Origin: WTXA01 sp964415195
GTDB taxonomy: Bacteria; Bacillota; TC1
Direction: 5' to 3'
Assembly: GCA_964415195.1 (NCBI GenBank)
Contig: CAYPYD010000004.1
Location: forward strand, 1 to 64,000
Length of the DNA: 64,000 nt
Shown here in pieces: positions 49,776-58,451 of this stretch (positions within the stretch are counted from its first letter, which is position 1; each line of letters starts with the position of its first letter). Both the position numbers and the translations under genes were made by a program. The notes under the pieces were generated by a model. The model was not told the origin of the DNA, did not search any database, and worked only from the letters and a program-made list of their open reading frames with translations.

Positions 49776-50213
49776 CTATAAATTCTCTTCTAACCACTTT
49801 GCTACCTGTGCACACATAGGTTTGCAAAGATTTTCTGTACTATAAACTTTTTTTACAGCTGGTTCAATAATTGATTCTGGATAATCCAGATCATTAAGTA
49901 AATCACGACAATCTACCTTCTTCATATTTTCCATCCAAAAATCATGAAACTGCCTACCTTTTTCTTGAGCAGGTTCACGACTCTCACTAAAGGTGTCACG
50001 ACCATATTTGATACCAATAGACATCATAGCCCCGGAATACAAGCCACAAACACCACCCTTACCATTAATACCACCACCAAAACAAGTAGCGATTCTAGGT
50101 ATTAGACTGTTTTCAATCCCCAAAATGTCACAACCAACCAATAAGGTCGACTCACAACAATTAAAACCATTACCAAAATAGGTTAGTGCTTTCTTTTCAT
50201 AATTATTTTCCAT
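49776..50213 (-). CDS. C-GCAxxG-C-C family protein
   Basis: A 145-residue protein of the C-GCAxxG-C-C family (redox or metal-binding, function unproven). NCCESTLLVGCDILG and GGGINGKGGVCGLYSGAMMSIG (the G-V-C-G-x-x-S-G element) are diagnostic, with further Cys at CRDLL and CKPMC. ATG at 50213 has GTAGGAG upstream; a TTG three codons earlier is less likely. It is probably first of its own transcript and lies between DUF523 and gntR. Confidence 0.88.
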   Translation of the reverse strand: MENNYEKKALTYFGNGFNCCESTLLVGCDILGIENSLIPRIATCFGGGINGKGGVCGLYSGAMMSIGIKYGRDTFSESREPAQEKGRQFHDFWMENMKKVDCRDLLNDLDYPESIIEPAVKKVYSTENLCKPMCAQVAKWLEENL

Positions 50214-50237
50214 ATGAATCAACTCCTACTTTTAATA

Positions 50238-50972
50238 TTACTCTCTAAAATACCTGTTTCTTAGGGTAATAAGTTCACCGATTTTAGGATTAAAATAAAC
50301 CTCATTATAGGATAATTTTTCATCAGCAACACTATAGAATACCTGTTTCCATACTAATATAGCAGAAGGAAGAGGCAGGTCAAACAGTATAGCCAATCTT
50401 TCATCACATAAGTATGGTGCATAATTTGATAAGGAATGAGATGTCTCCTGATGACAATACTCCCATAAGAAATCATCAAGATTTATTACAGGAAGATCAA
50501 TTGGAATATCTCTTTCAAAAATATTTAAAGGAATACGATTATAAGCGACTATAGCCAACTTTCCATCAGCTAAATAATGCCAGATAGTAGTGAAAACTTC
50601 ATCCCCGACATTTATCCCTAATTTTGAAGCAACTATTTCATCAGCCTCTTCAATCATATGGCCCATAGGTATATAATCAGCCTTATAACCACTTTGTTCC
50701 AACATTTCAGTAAAAGAATTAACCAAATCAATTCTCATCTTAGGATCAAGAGCGCTAGGATGAACATAATTACCAGAACCATGTTTTTTAGTTATAAAAC
50801 CTTCCATTGCAAGCATAAGCAAGGATTCACGCAAGGTGACAAGACTAACCCCCAGTCTACTTGATAATTCAGACTCTGATGGTAGTTTGTTATTTGGGAA
50901 ATTCTCCCTACGGAAAATTTCTAATAGTCTTTTTTTCACACCTGAATATGTTGAATAATTAATTTTTCCCAT
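50238..50972 (-). CDS. GntR family regulator with UTRA domain
   Basis: A 244-residue HutC-type regulator. The winged helix (residues about 5-70) includes PSESELSSRLGVSLVTLRESLLMLAMEGFITKKHGSGNYV, and the UTRA domain about 85-240 (IWHYLADGKLAIVAYNRIPLNIFERDI, ILVWKQVFYSVADEKLSYNEVYF). It lies just downstream of the molybdenum hydroxylase operon (106 bases from the large subunit stop) on the same strand, so it is a candidate regulator of that operon. It resembles the two GntR paralogues at 57556 and 62373 in overall plan but is clearly distinct. Confidence 0.9.
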   Translation of the reverse strand: MGKINYSTYSGVKKRLLEIFRRENFPNNKLPSESELSSRLGVSLVTLRESLLMLAMEGFITKKHGSGNYVHPSALDPKMRIDLVNSFTEMLEQSGYKADYIPMGHMIEEADEIVASKLGINVGDEVFTTIWHYLADGKLAIVAYNRIPLNIFERDIPIDLPVINLDDFLWEYCHQETSHSLSNYAPYLCDERLAILFDLPLPSAILVWKQVFYSVADEKLSYNEVYFNPKIGELITLRNRYFRE

Positions 50973-51077
50973 AAAATCCCCTTTTCATTAAACCGCATAA
51001 GTAAATTAAAACAAATATACTAATAAAAATCAATAGAAAAGAGCCCCCATTATAAACAGAAGGCTCTCATTGTTAAA

Positions 51078-53333
51078 TTAATCCTTCAATAGAGCTAAAA
51101 CTCTTTCTGGTTTTGCCGGTGATTGATGAACTTGTTTGCCAATAGCATTACTTATAGCATTAAGTACAGCTGATGCTACTGGTACAGTAGCTGCTTCACC
51201 AATTGACTTGGCACCATAAGGACCACCAATTTCTCCTTCTTCAATAAAGCCTGTCTTGATATTGGGCATTTCATTGGCATGGAGGATATGATACTTCTTA
51301 AAACTGTCTGAAGTGACTTTCCCCTTTTCATCAAAAGTAATTTCTTCACAAAGGGCATAACCTAATCCCATGTGAATTCCACCATGAATTTGCCCTTGCA
51401 GAATCATAGGATTCATAACCTTTCCAACATCATGAACAGCAACATAATCTAATAGTTTAACCTTGCCAGTTTCAGTATCAACTAATACGTCGGCAAAATG
51501 TGCCCCATATGATCCTGGGAGAGCAACAGATGCATAAGTACAAGCTTCAAGAAAATCCTCCTGGTACTTTTCGTGAACATAACTTATCAAATCTATATAT
51601 TTAAGCGGTTTAGCATTAATTTGATTAGTAGAAACTTCTTTGTTTTGGAAGGTTAAGGAATCTTCTTTTACTTTAAAATATTCAGCTGCAAATTTAGATA
51701 AGCGTTGCCTCATTTGCACGGCAATCTTGTAAGCTGCACCACCCTCTACAAACAAGCCTCTGCTGGCACTTTCTCCGTTATTCCATCCGCCGATATCAGT
51801 ATTGCCATGGATTGTAAAAACATCGTTTATTGATAATCCCAATACCTCGGCAACTATTTGTTTAAGAGAAATTACAGCTCCACTACCCATTTCATGAGTA
51901 CAAACACTTAACAAAACAGTCCCATCTTCATTCATTCGTAAAGTAGCAGCAGTCATATCACGACCGACACCAAAGATACCATTACCATGACAAGCAACAC
52001 TCATACCCTTACCATAAAGATAACGACCATTTTCCCTACTTTCTCTAAGTGGTTTATTTTTCCAGTCGAACAATTCCATACCTTTATGCAAAGCATCTAA
52101 TGGTCGAGGGTTTCCAAGTGAATGTTTTGTCCTTTGTTCGATACCCTCTGGTTCTACTAGGTTTCTTTCATAAAAATCAGTTATATCCATATCCAAGTCA
52201 TTTGCAATTTCATTGTAAATTCCACATACAGCACCAAATACCTGTGGTGAGCCATAACCTCTCATAGCCCCACCAATAGGGGTATTAGTATAAACTGATG
52301 AACCCTTGAACTTCATATCCGGACATTTGATCATCTTGTAGAATTTTGCTGCCATGGCACCAAGTATAATAGGACCTCCACAAGTTGCATATGAGCCGGT
52401 ATTGGTTATCATGTTCATTTCTTGAGCGAGGATATGACCTTCTTGATCGATACCAACTTTGATGTTAGCTTTGGCACCTTGTCTTGTACAAGTGCTGACA
52501 ATATTTTCTTTACGATTATACCTTAAGGTTACTGGTCTCCCAGTTTTCATAGATAAGAGAATAGGAATACCCATGTTGTTGAAATCTACTCTGGCACCAA
52601 AACCGCCGCCCACAGCAGGTGTCATAATTTTTATCATATTTAGAGGAATGTTAAACATTTCTGAGGCTATTATTTTATGAGCTATGCTATTTTGATTAGG
52701 AGCCCATATTTTCAACAAACCATCAGGTGAATAGGCAGCACTGACAACCTGATTTTCCATCATTGCATGATGGACTGCAGGAAAGGTGTAAGTTGCTTCA
52801 TAAACCTTGAAACTACTTGCCATGGCTTTATCAGCATCACCGGCATTTGACTCCATTTCATATTGTAGGTTGTGGTTCCCGTTGATATCAGGTGCATCTG
52901 GTTTCATGGCTTCATCAATAGTAAATACAGCAGGTAATATTTCATATTCAACCTTTATCAATTTAACTGCCTGTGCAGCTATTTCAGCTGTTTCAGCAGC
53001 AACAGCAGCTACTCTGTCACCTACATATCTCACTATGCGAGGGAAGTTATATTCATCCTCTACGATCTTGTGACCAATATATTTTTTAAGGCTATTAAAA
53101 GCAAAAAGAGGTGTATTGAAGGTGTGAATAACTGCATAGACACCTTGAAGTGCCTCTGCCTCAGTAGTGTCAACGCTAATCACTTTAGCATGTGCATGAG
53201 GTGAAAACAGCATTTTAGCATGTAAGCCTCTGGTAAGTTTTATATCAGCAGTATAACGAAGTGATCCTGTTACTTTAATGACAGCATCTTGTATTGGAAA
53301 TGATTTCCCTATTTGTTTATAATTGTCTTTCAT
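51078..53333 (-). CDS. Xanthine dehydrogenase family molybdopterin-binding subunit (second copy)
   Basis: A 751-residue molybdenum hydroxylase large subunit. GKSFPIQDAVIKVTGSLRYTADI starts it; VGGGFGARVDFNNMGIPIL is the GGG(F/Y)GA-type active-site loop, GGAMRGYGSPQ follows, and GGPYGAKSIGEAATVP holds the catalytic Glu. It binds molybdopterin cytosine dinucleotide and takes hydroxyl from water onto a heterocycle, purine or aldehyde. ATG at 53333 has GGAGGAATC upstream. It lies 65 bases after the stop of a close paralogue of exactly the same length, so a duplicated or heteromeric pair is present. No FAD (CoxM-type) subunit gene is in the window. Confidence 0.92.
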   Translation of the reverse strand: MKDNYKQIGKSFPIQDAVIKVTGSLRYTADIKLTRGLHAKMLFSPHAHAKVISVDTTEAEALQGVYAVIHTFNTPLFAFNSLKKYIGHKIVEDEYNFPRIVRYVGDRVAAVAAETAEIAAQAVKLIKVEYEILPAVFTIDEAMKPDAPDINGNHNLQYEMESNAGDADKAMASSFKVYEATYTFPAVHHAMMENQVVSAAYSPDGLLKIWAPNQNSIAHKIIASEMFNIPLNMIKIMTPAVGGGFGARVDFNNMGIPILLSMKTGRPVTLRYNRKENIVSTCTRQGAKANIKVGIDQEGHILAQEMNMITNTGSYATCGGPIILGAMAAKFYKMIKCPDMKFKGSSVYTNTPIGGAMRGYGSPQVFGAVCGIYNEIANDLDMDITDFYERNLVEPEGIEQRTKHSLGNPRPLDALHKGMELFDWKNKPLRESRENGRYLYGKGMSVACHGNGIFGVGRDMTAATLRMNEDGTVLLSVCTHEMGSGAVISLKQIVAEVLGLSINDVFTIHGNTDIGGWNNGESASRGLFVEGGAAYKIAVQMRQRLSKFAAEYFKVKEDSLTFQNKEVSTNQINAKPLKYIDLISYVHEKYQEDFLEACTYASVALPGSYGAHFADVLVDTETGKVKLLDYVAVHDVGKVMNPMILQGQIHGGIHMGLGYALCEEITFDEKGKVTSDSFKKYHILHANEMPNIKTGFIEEGEIGGPYGAKSIGEAATVPVASAVLNAISNAIGKQVHQSPAKPERVLALLKD

Positions 53334-53398
53334 CTTGGATTCCTCCATTTTAATTCAAAGAGACCCTCCATTTTTAGCGGAGGATCTTTTTACTCAAA

Positions 53399-55654
53399 TT
53401 AATTCTTTAAAAGAGCTAGAACTCTTTCTGGCTTAGCTGGATATTGTTTTATAGGTTTTCCAATAGCATTGCTAACAGCGTTTAAGACTGCAGATGCCAC
53501 GGGTACAATAGCTGCCTCACCGATTGATTTGGCACCATATGGACCCCCATATTCCCCTTCTTCAATAAAGCCTGTTCTGATCTTAGGCATTTCATTAGCA
53601 TGTAGTATATGATAGGTGCTGAAACTATCTGAGGTTACTTTACCATTTTCATCTAAGGTAATATCTTCGCAAAGGGCATAACCAATTCCTTGTTGAATAC
53701 CTCCGTGAAGTTGTCCTTCAAGAATCATAGGATTGATTGCTCTACCAACATCATGAACAGCAACATAATCTAAAATCTTAACATCACCTGTTTTTGTATC
53801 AACCAATACTTCTGCAAAATGTGCACCATATGAGCCTGGAAGAGCCACAGAAGCATAAGTACAAGCTTCTATAAAGTCTTCCTGATGTTTATCGTGAACA
53901 TAACTTATCAAGTCAACAAATTTAACAGGAGGGCAATTTATTTGATTTGTAGAAATTTCTTTATTTCCAAAAATCAAGGTATCCTCCTTGACTCTCAAAT
54001 ATTCTGCAGCATATTTTATCAGACGTTGTTTCATTTGGAGGGCAACCTTATATGCGGCACCACCTTCAACAAACAAGCCTCTGCTGGCACTTTCTCCGTT
54101 GGACCATCCAGCTAGGTCAGTATTACCGTGGATTGAACGAACATCATCAACCTCTATACCTAGTATTTCGGCAACAATTTGTTTCAGTGAAATTATAGCT
54201 CCACTACCCATTTCATGAGAACAAACATTTAGTAATGCTGTTCCGTCTTCATTTAATCTTAAGGTAGCAGCAGTCATATCACGGCCGACACCAAAGACAC
54301 CATTTCCATGACAAGCAACACTCATACCTTTTCCATAAAGATATCTTCCATTTTCCCTAACTTCTTTAAGTGGTTTATTGTTCCAGTCAAACATTTCCAT
54401 ACCTTTTTGCATAGCATCTTTAGGACGAGCGTTTCCTAAAGATTTTTTTGATCTTTGTTCTATATCATCAGGACCTACAAGGTTTTTTTCATAAAACTCT
54501 GTTATATCCATATTCAAGTCCTTGGCAATTTCGTTGTATTGTGAACAAATCGCCCCAAATAGCTGTGGAGAACCATAGCCTCTCATAGCACCACCACTTG
54601 GAGTATTAGTATATATTGATGCTCCTTTGAATTTCATGTTGGGACATTTGAGCATCTTATAGTATTTTGCCGACATGGCTCCAAGAATAATTGGGCCTCC
54701 ACATGTTGCGTATGAACCAGTATTGGTTATCATATCCATGGCTTGAGCCATAATATTACCTTCTTTGTCAACACCAACTTTGACTGTAGCTTTTGCACCT
54801 TGTCTGGTACAAGTGCCGATGATGGTTTCACTGCGATTATAGCTAAGTGTTACTGGTCTGCCGGCTCTCATTGATAAAAGAACAGGAACACCAATATTAT
54901 TATAGTCAGTTTTAGCACCGTAGCCACCACCAAGTGCTGGAGTAATGCTTTTTATCATTTGCAAAGGAATATTAAAAATATCAGAAGTAATAATTTTGTG
55001 GGCAATACTGTTTTGGTCGGGTGCCCAAACTGTCAATAAACCATCTGGTTCATATGAAGCGCTTACTACATGATTTTCCATCATTGCATGATGGATAGCT
55101 GGAAATTGATATGTTCCTTCATAAACCTTGTAACTATTTTTAAAAGCCTCATCAGCATCACCTGTATTAGACTCCATTTCAAATTGCAAGTTGTGGTTTC
55201 CGTTGATATCAGGTGCGCCTTGTTTCATTGCTTCATCTATAGTAAATACTGCAGGCAACACCTCATATTCAACTTTTATTAGTTTCACTGCTTCTTCAGC
55301 TATTTCAACTGTTTCGGCAGCGACTGCCGCAACTCTGTCTCCTACATACCTTACAATAGGAGGGAAAAGATACTCATCTTCAAGAGCTTTATGACCAATA
55401 AACTTTTTTTGGCTATTGAAAGCTACTTGAGGAGTATTAAGTGTATGTGCAACAACTACAACTCCAGGTAGAGCTTCTGCTTCAGTCGTGTCGACACTGA
55501 TTACTCTTGCATGTGCATGAGGGGAAAAGAGCATTTTTGCATGTAGCCCTCTAGGATGCTTGATATCAGCTGTATAGATCATTGCTCCAGTTACTTTTAA
55601 AGCTGCATCTTGTATTGGAAATGATTTTCCTATTTGATTAAAATTATCTTTCAT
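53399..55654 (-). CDS. Xanthine dehydrogenase family molybdopterin-binding subunit (first copy)
   Basis: A 751-residue large subunit, similar along its whole length to the next gene (same length, most residues shared by eye). IGKSFPIQDAALKVTGAMIYTADI, the active-site loop LGGGYGAKTDYNNIGVPVL, GGAMRGYGSPQ and GGPYGAKSIGEAAIVP with the catalytic Glu are all intact, so neither copy is degraded. The loop Tyr and the differing FGARVD/YGAKTD residues are near the substrate and may separate specificities. ATG at 55654 with GGAGGAATC upstream overlaps the [2Fe-2S] gene by 11 bases, so these two are translationally linked. Confidence 0.92.
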   Translation of the reverse strand: MKDNFNQIGKSFPIQDAALKVTGAMIYTADIKHPRGLHAKMLFSPHAHARVISVDTTEAEALPGVVVVAHTLNTPQVAFNSQKKFIGHKALEDEYLFPPIVRYVGDRVAAVAAETVEIAEEAVKLIKVEYEVLPAVFTIDEAMKQGAPDINGNHNLQFEMESNTGDADEAFKNSYKVYEGTYQFPAIHHAMMENHVVSASYEPDGLLTVWAPDQNSIAHKIITSDIFNIPLQMIKSITPALGGGYGAKTDYNNIGVPVLLSMRAGRPVTLSYNRSETIIGTCTRQGAKATVKVGVDKEGNIMAQAMDMITNTGSYATCGGPIILGAMSAKYYKMLKCPNMKFKGASIYTNTPSGGAMRGYGSPQLFGAICSQYNEIAKDLNMDITEFYEKNLVGPDDIEQRSKKSLGNARPKDAMQKGMEMFDWNNKPLKEVRENGRYLYGKGMSVACHGNGVFGVGRDMTAATLRLNEDGTALLNVCSHEMGSGAIISLKQIVAEILGIEVDDVRSIHGNTDLAGWSNGESASRGLFVEGGAAYKVALQMKQRLIKYAAEYLRVKEDTLIFGNKEISTNQINCPPVKFVDLISYVHDKHQEDFIEACTYASVALPGSYGAHFAEVLVDTKTGDVKILDYVAVHDVGRAINPMILEGQLHGGIQQGIGYALCEDITLDENGKVTSDSFSTYHILHANEMPKIRTGFIEEGEYGGPYGAKSIGEAAIVPVASAVLNAVSNAIGKPIKQYPAKPERVLALLKN

Positions 55655-56126
55655 TTTTGGATTCCTCCAATTTTTTTGTAGCAAGTTGTATTGCTTCTAC
55701 AATTTTTACATAGCCTGTACAACGGCATAGGTTGTTATCCAGCCCATCACGTATTTCTTGTTCTGTTGGATTTGGATTCTCATCTAATAGAGCTTTGGCA
55801 GTTATAACCATACCTGGTGTGCAATAGCCACATTGTACTGCACCGGCTTCAATGAAGGCGCTTTGGATTGGGTGTAGTTCTGTGCCTTTGCTTAAACCTT
55901 CTACTGTAGTTACAGTTCTGTCTTGAACTTTCATAATATTTGTTGTGCAAGAATTTACTGCTTTTCCATCTAATAAAACCTTACAAGCTCCACAATCTCC
56001 TGTTTCACAACCAGGTTTGGCTCCTGTTAAGTCTAATTTCTCCCTTAAAACTTTTAATAATGTCCAATTTCTTTCTACTGCTATTTCGACTTTGTTACCA
56101 TTTACGATGAATGATACTAATTCCAT
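55644..56126 (-). CDS. [2Fe-2S] subunit of molybdenum hydroxylase (CoxS/XdhC type)
   Basis: A 160-residue small subunit with two [2Fe-2S] clusters: GCETGDCGACKVLLDGKAVNSC (plant-ferredoxin-like) near residues 38-60, and CGYCTPGMVITAKALLDENPNPTEQEIRDGLDNNLCRCTGYVKIV near 99-143. It carries electrons from the molybdenum centre. It is the first gene of a minus-strand operon with the two large subunits. GAAGGGACG precedes ATG, and a good promoter lies just upstream. Confidence 0.95.
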   Translation of the reverse strand: MELVSFIVNGNKVEIAVERNWTLLKVLREKLDLTGAKPGCETGDCGACKVLLDGKAVNSCTTNIMKVQDRTVTTVEGLSKGTELHPIQSAFIEAGAVQCGYCTPGMVITAKALLDENPNPTEQEIRDGLDNNLCRCTGYVKIVEAIQLATKKLEESKNER

Positions 56127-56150
56127 AAAATCACGTCCCTTCTTTAACTC

Positions 56151-56179
56151 ATTATATGACTATATGACTAATACTGCAA
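56151..56179 (-). promoter_or_regulatory. Promoter of the molybdenum hydroxylase operon with AGTCAT direct repeat
   Basis: Minus strand: TTGCAG (56179-56174), 17 bases, TATAAT (56156-56151). The spacer contains the direct repeat AGTCATATAGTCAT, two copies of the AGTCAT half-site that forms the inverted repeats at 58416 and 63220. A GntR protein may therefore bind here too; this is inferred. Confidence 0.7.
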
Positions 56180-56204
56180 TAGCTTAATTTAAAAAAATTA
56201 TAAA

Positions 56205-56242
56205 ACACATAAAAAAAGTAACCAACTGTTAATTGGTTACTT
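56205..56242 (-). terminator. Hairpin terminator of the DUF4405 gene
   Basis: AAGTAACCAA/TTGGTTACTT stem with a seven-base loop; on the minus strand it is followed by seven T. It lies between the DUF4405 gene and the molybdenum hydroxylase promoter. Confidence 0.8.
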
Positions 56243-56270
56243 ACTTTTTTTATTTATAATCTTTACTTGA

Positions 56271-57437
56271 TTAGCGTAATTGACTTAATTTCAATATCAG
56301 TTTTTGAGTATAGTAAGATATTGTGACAAATAAACTAATTACAGAAAAATACTCTGAAAACATGAGTACATAATCGGATTTTTCATCATATTGTTGATAT
56401 TTTGTTTGACTCAAAACATTTTTAGTTGTACTACTAGTGATGCCATCAATATTTTGTTCAGTTGGAGAACTAGAAGTTACACCATCAACATTCTGGTTAG
56501 GATTTGTAGGAGAACTAGAAGTTACACCATCAATATTTTGGTTAGGATTAATAGGAGAACTAGATGTTACACCATCAACAGGTTGATTAGGTTTAGTAGG
56601 AGAACTAGAAGTTACACCATCAACAGGTTGATTAGGATTAGTTGGAGAACTGGATGTTACCCCATCAGGTGTATCCTCCTCATCTTCCTCGTCTTCCTGA
56701 TCTTCTTCGTCTTCTTCATCTTCTTCATCTTCTTGTTCTGCAATCTGAAAAGACAATGCCCCAACTTTTATTGGATTTGGATAATAGAATGAAAATTCAT
56801 CATCATCAACCAATAATTTTCCGCTTAAGATAAATAAGTTCTTGGCAGATTCAGATATTTTTTTTGAAATAGCCAAATCATTAAAAGAATATACACCAAA
56901 GAGTGCTATTACAACGACAAGTAATCTTAAAGACCACTTTTTAAATAAACTTGATTTAGAGATTTTTAAAAACCTTTTAATATGATACATTGCAACAGAC
57001 CAATGAAGGCCAATATGTAAAGCGATTAAAATCAAAGCTAAATTAGCTAGTCCAATATGGATGGAAGAAAGTTCAGGCCAAAAAGCATCCAGACCCCTAA
57101 ATTGGAATAATAAATTCGAAATATTTAGTGAGGTGAATACTAAACCACTTATTACAAGAAATAGTAAAGCATCCAAAACCAAACCAATTTTAATAATAAG
57201 TTTCACTTTATTGGAAAAGAACTTTTTCAAAACTTGCAACGTATATCTGAAGTTATATATATGGTGCATTAAAAATAAAATAAAAAGACCAAGACCTAGA
57301 ACTTCATGCCAGACAATTCCTGAAAAAGCTATTTTCATTAATAAGATTATTAACAAAGTCATAATTATATTTAAATATTGTTTTTTACCTTGTTTCTTCT
57401 TAACTACTATAACATTACATTCTTCCTGAGTGATCAT
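56271..57437 (-). CDS. DUF4405 membrane protein with acidic tract and 15-residue tandem repeats
   Basis: A 388-residue protein. The first 190 residues hold four to five membrane helices of DUF4405 (cytochrome b-like), with His in WHEVLGLGLFILFLMHHIYNFRY and SSIHIGLANLALILIALHIGLHW that could bind heme. Residues 234-255 are almost only Glu/Asp. Residues 258-340 are tandem copies of DGVTSSSPTNPNQPV (four full copies, one shortened, one degenerate). A single hydrophobic C-terminal helix (about 355-388) ends it. The repeats are probably a flexible extracytoplasmic stalk; the acid tract may bind calcium or metal. It may feed electrons to or from the molybdenum enzyme next door, but its own terminator separates them. 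Confidence 0.82.
   Translation of the reverse strand: MITQEECNVIVVKKKQGKKQYLNIIMTLLIILLMKIAFSGIVWHEVLGLGLFILFLMHHIYNFRYTLQVLKKFFSNKVKLIIKIGLVLDALLFLVISGLVFTSLNISNLLFQFRGLDAFWPELSSIHIGLANLALILIALHIGLHWSVAMYHIKRFLKISKSSLFKKWSLRLLVVVIALFGVYSFNDLAISKKISESAKNLFILSGKLLVDDDEFSFYYPNPIKVGALSFQIAEQEDEEDEEDEEDQEDEEDEEDTPDGVTSSSPTNPNQPVDGVTSSSPTKPNQPVDGVTSSSPINPNQNIDGVTSSSPTNPNQNVDGVTSSSPTEQNIDGITSSTTKNVLSQTKYQQYDEKSDYVLMFSEYFSVISLFVTISYYTQKLILKLSQLR
56418..56666 (-). repeat. 45-base tandem repeat array within the DUF4405 gene
   Basis: Five to six copies of a 45-base unit encoding DGVTSSSPxNPNQ(P/N)(V/I). Copies are near-identical in the GTAACATCTAGTTC-like Ser/Thr part and vary in the Asn/Pro part. Such in-frame repeats change copy number easily. 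Confidence 0.85.
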
Positions 57438-57526
57438 ATTTTCTCCTCTGATTATTTACATACTACGATTATACTATAGATTCGTAAAGATTAGAATGAT
57501 TTCAAATAAATAATCAAAATAAAATT

Positions 57527-57554
57527 AAAAGCCATCCAGTAAAGGATGGCTTTT
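57527..57554. terminator. Hairpin terminator
   Basis: AAAAGCCATCC/GGATGGCTTTT, an 11-bp perfect stem with a six-base loop and a T tail, after the first gntR paralogue (minus strand). Confidence 0.88.
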
Positions 57555-57555
57555 A

Positions 57556-58275
57556 TTAAAATACCTTAAAATCTTTTCTGACCATTTTTAATTTAAAAAT
57601 TTCCGGATTAAACCGTATCTTGGTTATACAAACCAATCTATCTTCTTGATCATGGATATATTCATCCCAGGTATTAATCGGAGTATTAGGGGCGATTGAA
57701 AATAACTCTGCCGTACTTTCATCAACAATTTCAGGAATAAATTCAACTATTGAGTGAAGACTATAGACCCCATAAGTAGCGAGAAAATTAAATAAATCTT
57801 TTTCTAGTTTCATTTTAATATTAAAATCATCAGGAAATAGTCTGGCAGGAATGTATATATTGTGGAAACAGGCAACCTTGTCGTCTCCTCTAACAATTTC
57901 ATCATATACCAAATAGTCTTCTTCTGGACAATTTGGGAAAGTTCTAGTTTCTCGTCGTAGATTGGAAAATTCAATTCTAGTTGTAAATCCTGCTTGTTCT
58001 AATATCTTGAAAAAATTCATATTGGCATCTATTCTAAACTTAGTATCAACCACACTATTTAGGATTACATTACCATGACCATGTCTGCGGCTTATATAGG
58101 AAAGAGAGGCCAGCTCTGCTAATGCTTCTCTAATAGTATGCTTACTAGTGCCAAGTATTTCTGATAAACTCTCCTCGGAAGGAAGAGTAGATGCAGGGAA
58201 GTCCTTTTTATGTATTCTATCAAGTATTGCTCCTGCCACCTTTTTATATAGAGGTGGATTCTTTAAAACTTTCAT
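57556..58275 (-). CDS. GntR/UTRA regulator, first of a pair of close paralogues
   Basis: A 239-residue HutC-type regulator. The winged helix (residues 1-70) contains LPSEESLSEILGTSKHTIREALAELASLSYISRRHGHGNVI; the UTRA domain spans about 85-235 (YDEIVRGDDKVACFHNIYIPARLFPDDF, INTWDEYIHDQEDRLVCITKIRFNPEIF). It aligns without gaps to the regulator at 62373, and the recognition helix (GTSKHTIREALAEL) is identical. It is divergent from the kinase operon, whose leader has the inverted repeat AGTCATTGGATGACT. Control of that operon is inferred. Confidence 0.93.
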   Translation of the reverse strand: MKVLKNPPLYKKVAGAILDRIHKKDFPASTLPSEESLSEILGTSKHTIREALAELASLSYISRRHGHGNVILNSVVDTKFRIDANMNFFKILEQAGFTTRIEFSNLRRETRTFPNCPEEDYLVYDEIVRGDDKVACFHNIYIPARLFPDDFNIKMKLEKDLFNFLATYGVYSLHSIVEFIPEIVDESTAELFSIAPNTPINTWDEYIHDQEDRLVCITKIRFNPEIFKLKMVRKDFKVF

Positions 58276-58371
58276 TTATTACTCCTATTTCTTCTAATTT
58301 TAAATTTTATGTTTATCACCTGTAACAACACATAATATATCATATGTTGAAGTAAAAAACTACAAATTATA

Positions 58372-58400
58372 TTGACTAAATAGGTCTTTAACCTTATAAT
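58372..58400 (+). promoter_or_regulatory. Promoter of the kinase-aldolase operon
   Basis: TTGACT (58372-58377), 17 bases, TATAAT (58395-58400). The sequence ATATTGACTAAATA around the -35 is repeated exactly in the promoter at 63168. Confidence 0.88.
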
Positions 58401-58415
58401 TAACCGAAGTCGTAC

Positions 58416-58430
58416 AGTCATTGGATGACT
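58416..58430 (+). promoter_or_regulatory. Shared inverted repeat, candidate GntR operator (copy 1)
   Basis: AGTCAT-TGG-ATGACT, perfect six-base arms, 16 bases after the -10 and 22 bases before the kinase start. An identical 15-base copy occurs at 63220. Position in the leader fits repression by roadblock. Confidence 0.85.
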
Positions 58431-58451
58431 AATAAAAATTGAGGTGAGATT

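Noticed and set aside
56418..56666. Regular repeats resembling a CRISPR array
   Set aside because: The repeats are 45 bases, contiguous with no unique spacers, and encode an in-frame protein repeat within the DUF4405 gene.
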